DNA of 64,000 bases from NCBI GenBank assembly GCA_016703945.1, contig JADJBC010000005.1:124001-188000 (forward strand), given 5' to 3'. Source of the DNA: Candidatus Aalborgicola danicus. GTDB lineage: Bacteria; Pseudomonadota; Gammaproteobacteria; Burkholderiales; Burkholderiaceae_C. Below, one piece after another: positions 58,523 to 64,000 of the stretch. Each line of letters opens with the position of its first letter. Position 1 is the first letter of the stretch. Made by a program: the position numbers and the translations under genes. The notes below the pieces were generated by a model, which did not search any database, had not been told where the DNA came from, and was given only the letters and a program-made list of their open reading frames with translations.

Positions 58523-60241
58523 ATGACACTTTTTCACTCCCCCCTGGTTTTGTCCCTTCGCTCACTTCTGCGAGTTTTCGCCCTGGCGTTGTCGGGCCTG
58601 CTTCTATTCAGTGCGGGTTCTGCCTGGGCCGACCCGCCGGTGCGAGCGGGCCGCATCGCCGATGTGAGTGGCACCGCGTGGTTGTTTGACCCGGATTCCA
58701 GAGTGTGGGAGAGGGTCCTACGCAACCAGACCATCGGTCAGGGCGATCTTTTGCGCACTGCGTCCGGTTCACGGGTCACGGTCCGCGTGGGCTCCAGCAC
58801 CACCTGGCTGGATGAAAACAGCGAGCTTCATGTATTGCAACTGGACGATTCCACCGTGTTGTTGCGCCTGCTCAAGGGTGATGTGGCGTTGCGCCTGCGC
58901 ACCGAGGAGGCTGCCGACGAAACGCGGGTTCAGACCCGCGAAGGTGTCACCGCGCCAGAAATGGCGGGCCTGATCCGCGTGGCCCAGAGCGACCGAGCCA
59001 CCCGTGTGGTGGTGGAAGAAGGGCGTGCCCAGTTCAACTCGGACCCGGCAGCCAACGTGCAGCGCGCCTGGCTGCAAGAGGGGGAACAAGCGGAGTTTGT
59101 ATGGGCGGGCACACCCCGCATTGAGCGCCGCTCCATCCGCAACGATGCCTTCAGTGCCTGGTTTTTGGCCCGTGATCAAGCAGAGGAGCAGTTGGCCTTG
59201 TTTGACGAATCCTATGTTTCCCCGGAAATGACCGGCGCCGAAGAACTCAGTCAAAACGGCGAATGGGAAACGACCGAAGACTACGGTAATGTGTGGATTC
59301 CCACCCGTGTGGCACCCGGCTGGGAACCTTACCGCGACGGCCGCTGGGTCTGGACCCAACAGTGGGGCTGGAGTTGGGTAGACAACGCGCCCTGGGGCTT
59401 TGCGCCCTTTCATTACGGGCGTTGGGTGCAACACCGCAACCGCTGGGCCTGGGCGCCGGGACGGTTTGAGCGTCGCCCGGCCTATGCGCCCGCCTTGGTG
59501 ACCTGGTCCAACGGGGGGCAGGTGCGCGTCGAAATCGGGGCTGGCCGCAGGCCCCCTCCTTCATATTGGTCCCCACTGCCGCCAAACCGCGTGTATGTAC
59601 CCAGCCACACGCACAGCCCACAATACGTCGAGCGCTTCCGCTGGGACCGCAATGCCCCCAACCTTGGGCGAGACGAGCGGCCTTACAAGCGCCCGGCGCA
59701 GCCGTGGGTTCAGCCGCAACCCCATCGCCAGCCGGTGCCTCAGATAAACCCGCAGCCACCGATTCAAACAGAGCAGCAGAATTGGCGCGTACCGATGGCG
59801 CCACAAATCACCAACCGGGACCGTGGTGACCGTGACGCGCGGGACGGCGACAATAGCCGCGACGGCAGGCCTAACCGCAATGACCGTAGTGACCGCAATG
59901 ACCGCAACCGGGAAATGCAACAGCAGACAGCGCCCGCCATCGCTGCGCCCAATGTGACACCGACCCAGCAAGCTGCGCCACCCAACCGGTTTGAGGTGCC
60001 CCTGTTCAATCGCGATGCCAATGCCGCTCCGCCAGCGCAGGCGGTGCAGCGCCCTGCACCGACAGTTGCCAGACCTCCCGTCACCGCACCGGCGCAACCC
60101 GTGGTACCGCCCGTGATTGCCTCGCCAGCACCGGCGCGTCAGCGGCCGGCCCACGCGGACGAAGACGAGTCGCCCAAAGTCAGAAACAACAAGCTGCGGG
60201 ATCGCCAGGAGAAAGAGCGGCAAGAGCGCGATTTGCGGTAA
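58523..60241 (+). CDS. FecR-domain / DUF6600 secreted protein with low-complexity tail
   Basis: A 572-residue secreted protein. Signal peptide (VFALALSGLLLFSAGSAWA), then a FecR-like domain (about 50-160: GDLLRTASGSRVTVRVGSSTTWLDENSELHVL), a Trp-rich DUF6600-like region (about 240-330: GWEPYRDGRWVWTQQWGWSW) and a long disordered tail with RDGRPNRNDRSDRNDRNRE and many Pro/Ala/Gln. The tail carries short repeats of CGCAATGACCG type at 59874-59908. Probably an envelope or matrix-associated protein; function unknown. Confidence 0.8.
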   Translation: MTLFHSPLVLSLRSLLRVFALALSGLLLFSAGSAWADPPVRAGRIADVSGTAWLFDPDSRVWERVLRNQTIGQGDLLRTASGSRVTVRVGSSTTWLDENSELHVLQLDDSTVLLRLLKGDVALRLRTEEAADETRVQTREGVTAPEMAGLIRVAQSDRATRVVVEEGRAQFNSDPAANVQRAWLQEGEQAEFVWAGTPRIERRSIRNDAFSAWFLARDQAEEQLALFDESYVSPEMTGAEELSQNGEWETTEDYGNVWIPTRVAPGWEPYRDGRWVWTQQWGWSWVDNAPWGFAPFHYGRWVQHRNRWAWAPGRFERRPAYAPALVTWSNGGQVRVEIGAGRRPPPSYWSPLPPNRVYVPSHTHSPQYVERFRWDRNAPNLGRDERPYKRPAQPWVQPQPHRQPVPQINPQPPIQTEQQNWRVPMAPQITNRDRGDRDARDGDNSRDGRPNRNDRSDRNDRNREMQQQTAPAIAAPNVTPTQQAAPPNRFEVPLFNRDANAAPPAQAVQRPAPTVARPPVTAPAQPVVPPVIASPAPARQRPAHADEDESPKVRNNKLRDRQEKERQERDLR

Positions 60242-60251
60242 GTCCGCCCGC

Positions 60252-60956
60252 CTACTGGTTCACGACCAGTGGCCTATCCAGTAACCGCAGCCGGTTAGCC
60301 ACATCTGCCTTCACCTTGAACAACTGCGCTGGTCGGTGTGCGCCGCCCACGCGTTGCCCTTTGCATTCCTCCAGCACGTCCATCTCGGTCAGCTTGCGGC
60401 GGAAGGCGCTCTTGTCCAGTGCTACGCCCATCACATGCTCGTACGTCTCATGAACCTGGGCGAAGGTGAACTGCTCGGGTAAGAGGTAACAGGGCAGGGT
60501 GGAGTACGAACTTTTGTCGCGCAGGCGTTTGAGCGCTGTCTCGAAAATGCGGTTGTGGTCGAACGACAGGCGCGGCACCGCGTTTACGTCGACCAGGTCA
60601 AATCCGAAGCCTGGCGCGGTCGCCTGGGCGCTAGCCAGTACGGCGTGGTCCACCAACGCAAAGTAGCTCAGGCTGACGGACCAGCCACGCGGGTCGCGCG
60701 CGCCATCGGCAAAACTGTAGAGCTGCTCCAGGTAGGGCGGGGTGATGCCGGTCTTGCTGCGCAACACGCGCAGCGCGGCGACCAGGCTGTCGGCATCCTC
60801 CAGCTTGTGCACATAACCCCCAGGCAGCGCCCACTGGCCTGCAAAGGGCTCATTCGGGCGGCGGCTCAGCACCACGTGCAGTTGCTTGTCCAGCAGTGCG
60901 AACAGCACCACGTCTACGGTGACGATGATGGTCCGGTCGGGGTCGGTGTTTGGCAT
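60252..60956 (-). CDS. NrtR-type NUDIX-related transcriptional regulator
   Basis: A 234-residue protein: N-terminal NUDIX-like fold (VDVVLFALLDKQLHVVLSRRPNEPFAGQWALPGGYV), whose catalytic box has lost its glutamates (ALRVLRSKTGI), and a C-terminal winged helix (FTFAQVHETYEHVMGVALDKSAFRRKLTEMDVLEE). This is the NrtR arrangement, in which ADP-ribose-type ligands of NAD metabolism control DNA binding. It is divergent from a nicotinamidase-like gene, which would be the natural target. The start at 60956 follows weak ribosome-binding sequence. Confidence 0.85.
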   Translation of the reverse strand: MPNTDPDRTIIVTVDVVLFALLDKQLHVVLSRRPNEPFAGQWALPGGYVHKLEDADSLVAALRVLRSKTGITPPYLEQLYSFADGARDPRGWSVSLSYFALVDHAVLASAQATAPGFGFDLVDVNAVPRLSFDHNRIFETALKRLRDKSSYSTLPCYLLPEQFTFAQVHETYEHVMGVALDKSAFRRKLTEMDVLEECKGQRVGGAHRPAQLFKVKADVANRLRLLDRPLVVNQ

Positions 60957-61074
60957 GGTTTTTTCATTTTAGCCATTAACAACACCGGTCCACACCCCAC
61001 CGGTGGTGCTTTATGCCGCAATTACTTTAATAACACCCAGCAAGGTGTCATTTCCACGTCATTAGAATAGTTAG

Positions 61075-61102
61075 TTGCAAAATACAAATAACAACCTATA
61101 CT
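61075..61102 (+). promoter_or_regulatory. sigma70-type promoter of the nicotinamidase-vWA-PP2C-kinase unit
   Basis: TTGCAA (61075-61080), 16 bases, TATACT (61097-61102), 33 bases ahead of the ATG at 61136. The spacer is AT-rich and contains GTTG and CAAC halves that might be an NrtR box, as expected for a regulator encoded next door. Strong consensus match, but no experimental support. Confidence 0.6.
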
Positions 61103-61135
61103 CAAGTCATCACCACACCGAAAGGGGCATTCACC

Positions 61136-61990
61136 ATGAAGACATCCACCAAAGTTCACCTGCTCATCATCGATCCGCAAAACGACTTTTGCGACATCCC
61201 GGTGGACGAGCAACCCGCCGACCCGTTGGCCGCTGGCCGCAAGCTGGCACCCGCCTTGCCGGTCACCGGTGCGGACCAGGACATGAAGCGCCTGGCTGCC
61301 TTCATAGACCGCGCGGGCAACAAGCTGTTTGACATCCACGTCACGCTGGACTCGCACAACCCCATAGATATTGCCCACCCCACCTGGTGGACCAATGACC
61401 AAGGCCAGGCGCCTGCGCCGTTTACCGTCATCACTGCCAAAGACATTGCGGCCGGCCTGTGGCGCTCGCGCAATCCGCTGCTGCAAGAGCGCAGCCGTCA
61501 ATATGTGGAGCAGTTGGAATCGGCCCAACGCTACGCATTGGTGGTGTGGCCCGAGCACTGCCTGATCGGCCATTGGGGCCACAACGTGCACCCCGCCGTG
61601 GCGCAGTCATTGGACGCATGGGCGCGCAAAAAGCTGGACGTGGTGGACTACGTGACCAAGGGCTCCAACCCCTTTACCGAACACTACTCCGCCGTGCAGG
61701 CCGAGGTGCCCGACCCATCCGACCCCGGCACGCTGCTCAACAGCCGGTTGATCCGCACGCTGTCAGACGCAGACGTGGTCATCGTTGCCGGCGAGGCGCT
61801 GTCGCACTGCGTGGCCAACACCGTGCGCGACATTGCCAGCAACTTTGGTGAAGACAACATCCGCAAGCTGGTGCTGCTGACCGACTGCTGCAACAGCGTG
61901 GGCGGCTTTGAGCAACTGGGCGCAGACTTTGTGGCCGAGATGCGCGCACGGGGCATGAAGACCGCGCGTTCCATCGACTACATGCTCTAA
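61136..61990 (+). CDS. isochorismatase-family cysteine hydrolase, nicotinamidase-like
   Basis: A 284-residue hydrolase. LLIIDPQNDFCD gives the catalytic Asp, VTLDSHNPIDIAHPTWW the metal-binding His/Asp group of nicotinamidases, DYVTKGSNPFTEHYS the Lys and GEALSHCVANTVRDIA the catalytic Cys. It is longer than PncA and has an insert (PDPSDPGTLLNSRLI). Placed behind an NrtR-like regulator and ahead of a vWA-PP2C-kinase triad. Substrate probably nicotinamide or a related cyclic amide. Confidence 0.85.
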   Translation: MKTSTKVHLLIIDPQNDFCDIPVDEQPADPLAAGRKLAPALPVTGADQDMKRLAAFIDRAGNKLFDIHVTLDSHNPIDIAHPTWWTNDQGQAPAPFTVITAKDIAAGLWRSRNPLLQERSRQYVEQLESAQRYALVVWPEHCLIGHWGHNVHPAVAQSLDAWARKKLDVVDYVTKGSNPFTEHYSAVQAEVPDPSDPGTLLNSRLIRTLSDADVVIVAGEALSHCVANTVRDIASNFGEDNIRKLVLLTDCCNSVGGFEQLGADFVAEMRARGMKTARSIDYML

Positions 61991-62111
61991 GCCCTCAGCC
62001 GGCCGAGCCCCAACTCCACCCCCACCCGCCAGGGCGCTGCCCCGAATTGCCGTGCAAACGCCCGGCCGGGGAGAGCACGTCCTGTTACCCATAAACCACT
62101 GGAGAAAAACC

Positions 62112-62840
62112 ATGAAACTGATGGACGCCAACACCATGCAAACCACGCAGATTGCGAACTTCGCCTTCTCGGGCGTGCGGCCCGATAAGCTGGGCTCTAC
62201 CGAATACACGCTGGTGACCCTAGTCATCGACAAAACCGGCAGCGTGAGCGGCTTTGAGAAGCAACTGCTGGCCATGAAACAAGCCGTGGTCGAAGCCTGC
62301 CACCGCAGCCCGCGTGCCGATTACCTGATGCTGCGCAGCACCGAATTTAATGAGACGGTCCGCGAGGAGCACGGCTTCACCGAGCTGACCCGCGTGGACC
62401 CCGCCGTCTACAAGGCGCCCCGTTGCAGCGGCTCCACCGCGCTGTTTGACGCCACGCGCAACGCAGTCATGGCCACCAACGAATACGCCCGCATGCTTAG
62501 CGACCAGGACTTCAGCGTCAACGGCCTGGTGGTCGTGGTGACCGACGGCGACGACAACTGCTCCCACTACACCACCAGCGATGTGGCTGCCGAGGTGGTG
62601 CGCGGCGTGCAGCACGAATGGCTGGAATCGCTGAACGTGATTTTGGTGGGTGTGAACGCCAGCTGCTACAGCGGGCAACTGCTAGCCTTCCGGATTGAGG
62701 CCGGCCTGACCCAATACGTAGACGTGGGCGACGCCACGCCAGCCAAGCTGGCGCAGTTAGCCCAATTCGTCTCCCGCAGCATCTCCGCCCAATCCCAAAG
62801 CCTAGGCACCGGCGGCGCCAGCCAGGCGCTGGTGTTCTAG
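62112..62840 (+). CDS. von Willebrand factor A domain protein (TerY-like)
   Basis: A 242-residue vWA protein. The metal-ion site starts LVIDKTGSVSGFEKQL (DxTxS, the MIDAS variant), with SGSTALFDATRNAV and VVVVTDGDDNCSHYTT following. No signal peptide, so it acts in the cytoplasm. The start at 62112 has GGAG 7-8 bases upstream. It is followed by PP2C and kinase genes in the order of the TerY-P triad known from tellurium-resistance-associated signalling. Confidence 0.85.
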   Translation: MKLMDANTMQTTQIANFAFSGVRPDKLGSTEYTLVTLVIDKTGSVSGFEKQLLAMKQAVVEACHRSPRADYLMLRSTEFNETVREEHGFTELTRVDPAVYKAPRCSGSTALFDATRNAVMATNEYARMLSDQDFSVNGLVVVVTDGDDNCSHYTTSDVAAEVVRGVQHEWLESLNVILVGVNASCYSGQLLAFRIEAGLTQYVDVGDATPAKLAQLAQFVSRSISAQSQSLGTGGASQALVF

Positions 62841-62861
62841 GCCGTCATCGGGAGCCTTACC

Positions 62862-63704
62862 ATGCAGCGCCTAACCGTCGACCACTACTTCACCATAGGC
62901 TCCTCACACGCCCGCGCCGGCGAACCCTGCCAGGACTACGCCTTGTCGGGCACCCTAAAAGACGGCCGCGTCTACGGAATAGTCACAGACGGCTGCTCCG
63001 GCGCCAAGGCCCGCACCGACCTGGGCGCCCGCGTCCTAGCCCTGGCCATGGAAGCCGAGCTGCAACACACGCAGACATTGGAAGATTGCTTCACCCAAGC
63101 GTCCATCCAGCGCATCCGCACCCACTTGCAGGCCATGCCCCTGGGCGGCAAACCACAAGACTATTTGGCCAGCATCGTCGCCTTCTGCGCCACGAGCACC
63201 AGCGCCAAACTCTTCATGGCCGGCGACGGCGCCTACGCAACCCGCCAGACCAACGGCACCGTGCAAATCACCGAAGCATTCTGGCCCGACAACGCCCCTT
63301 ATTACCTGGGCTACTGCCTGCAACCCACAGTGGCCGCGCAGTTCACTGCATCCGCAGCCAAAGGCGCACTCAGCGTGCAGCTAAGCACCCACACCACAAA
63401 CGATGACACCAACACCACCCGCGACATCCCCGCCCAAGACTTCCTCCAAGGCTGGACCACAGAAATAGACCTGACAAACACCACGGCCCTGGCCATCTGC
63501 AGCGACGGCATCAGCCAGATCAGCAAGCTTGCATCGTTGGAAGCCACCACCGCCTGCCTGGCCTTCAAAAACTACGAGGGCAGTTTTGTCAAACGCCGCG
63601 CCATGAAAGCCCTTGCGCAGTGGGAGAAAAATGGCCCCATCCCGCAAGACGATTTCTCGATCGCCGCACTGGCCCGCATGCACAGGGAGGAGGGCGCACC
63701 ATGA
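62862..63704 (+). CDS. PP2C-like serine/threonine phosphatase
   Basis: A 280-residue PP2C-fold phosphatase: SSHARAGEPCQDYAL, GIVTDGCSGAKARTDLGARVLA (metal Asp), ICSDGISQ and QDDFSIAAL hold the usual acidic residues. It lacks long extensions. It starts 21 bases after the vWA gene and overlaps the kinase by 4 bases (ATGA), so phosphatase and kinase are translated together. Confidence 0.88.
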   Translation: MQRLTVDHYFTIGSSHARAGEPCQDYALSGTLKDGRVYGIVTDGCSGAKARTDLGARVLALAMEAELQHTQTLEDCFTQASIQRIRTHLQAMPLGGKPQDYLASIVAFCATSTSAKLFMAGDGAYATRQTNGTVQITEAFWPDNAPYYLGYCLQPTVAAQFTASAAKGALSVQLSTHTTNDDTNTTRDIPAQDFLQGWTTEIDLTNTTALAICSDGISQISKLASLEATTACLAFKNYEGSFVKRRAMKALAQWEKNGPIPQDDFSIAALARMHREEGAP

Positions 63705-64000
63705 GCACGACCACAAGTATCAACCTCAGCGGTCAATCCCCCCTGCGCGTCTTCCTCCCCGGCAAGGGAGAAGTGGCCCTCACCCAAACCGACTACCTGG
63801 CCACCGGCGGCGAAGGCGTGGTTTATGCCAAGGGCGGCTATGTCTACAAGATGTATCTGGACCCGGCCGGTGCGCGCGCCCGTGGCATCGAAGACAAGCT
63901 CAAGCTGCTGCAAGCCATCCAACACCCGCACATCGTGGCGCCCACCGACGTGCTGCACAACGCACAACACGAAGTGGTGGGTTTCTACATGCCACAGGCC
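63701..64000 (+). CDS. serine/threonine protein kinase (partial, cut by window end)
   Basis: The first 100 residues of a protein kinase-like domain: DYLATGGEGVVYAKGGYVYKMYLD is the glycine loop followed by the ATP-binding lysine, then a helix and IQHPHIVAPTDVL. The start overlaps the PP2C stop by 4 bases (ATGA). The catalytic loop lies outside the window. Third member of the vWA-PP2C-kinase triad. Confidence 0.85.
   Translation, partial: MSTTTSINLSGQSPLRVFLPGKGEVALTQTDYLATGGEGVVYAKGGYVYKMYLDPAGARARGIEDKLKLLQAIQHPHIVAPTDVLHNAQHEVVGFYMPQA

Noticed and set aside
59874..59908. CRISPR-like or tandem repeat array
   Set aside because: Short codon-level repetition (Asn-Asp-Arg units) inside a low-complexity coding tail, not an array with spacers. 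No CRISPR array was found in the window.

Overview
The window reads as chromosomal DNA of a Burkholderiales bacterium, most likely Comamonadaceae (Rhodoferax/Polaromonas/Comamonas-like). The evidence is the ctaG-DUF2970-ctaE-DUF2909-surf1-ctaA-ctaB-sco order, the pmd-type protocatechuate 4,5-cleavage cluster, GC-rich codon use and many Burkholderiales-typical domain families. No phage, CRISPR array, rRNA or tRNA was seen.

Layout. 1-6.3 kb: aa3-type cytochrome c oxidase subunit III and its assembly genes (copper delivery, heme A synthesis), with surf1 frameshifted. 6.3-7.3 kb: heat-shock sigma factor rpoH behind a perfect CIRCE (HrcA) operator. 7.3-10 kb: a small accessory patch with a hypothetical gene, a 59-aa ORF, IS-end-like repeats, a truncated MBL-fold gene and a VapBC pair. 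10-15.6 kb: aromatic-acid genes, namely a frameshifted pobA with an IclR regulator, a frameshifted DUF1932 dehydrogenase, and a LysR gene facing a second LigA/LigB-type extradiol dioxygenase pair. 15.6-22 kb: a 1722-residue hybrid histidine kinase and an HD-GYP response regulator. 23.6-33.6 kb: an ABC (Liv-type) importer followed upstream by a complete gentisate pathway (3-hydroxybenzoate 6-hydroxylase, gentisate dioxygenase, maleylpyruvate isomerase, fumarylpyruvate hydrolase) under a divergent LysR gene.

33.6-47.3 kb is mixed: azlCD, an M14 peptidase and hydrolase, a GST with an in-frame stop, an MltB-like transglycosylase, a LiaF-like/LytS/LytTR four-gene operon, a VOC protein, a NUDIX hydrolase, a LysE exporter under a WYL regulator, and a second VapBC. 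47.3-54.4 kb is the pmdCBADFE operon with a ModA-like binding protein and a LysR activator. 54.3-58.4 kb is a four-gene operon (DUF3348, DUF802 MotA-like coiled coil, OmpA-like, DUF2894) that looks like an uncharacterised ion-driven envelope machine with the ZorA/ZorB plan. 58.5-64 kb holds a FecR/DUF6600 protein, an NrtR-type regulator, a nicotinamidase-like hydrolase and a vWA-PP2C-kinase triad cut by the window end.

Two short repeat families thread the window. One has an invariant 43-44 bp core in eight places; three copies lie inside genes (sco, the hybrid kinase, pmdB), all in the same orientation and reading frame, so they add peptides instead of breaking the genes. The other is a GGACAGA/TCTGTCC stem-loop found three times, each directly behind a stop codon in a gap between co-directional genes. 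The window also carries an unusual number of single-base indels in otherwise intact genes (surf1, pobA twice, the DUF1932 gene, pmdC, pmdE) plus one nonsense codon, so sequencing error must be weighed against real gene decay.
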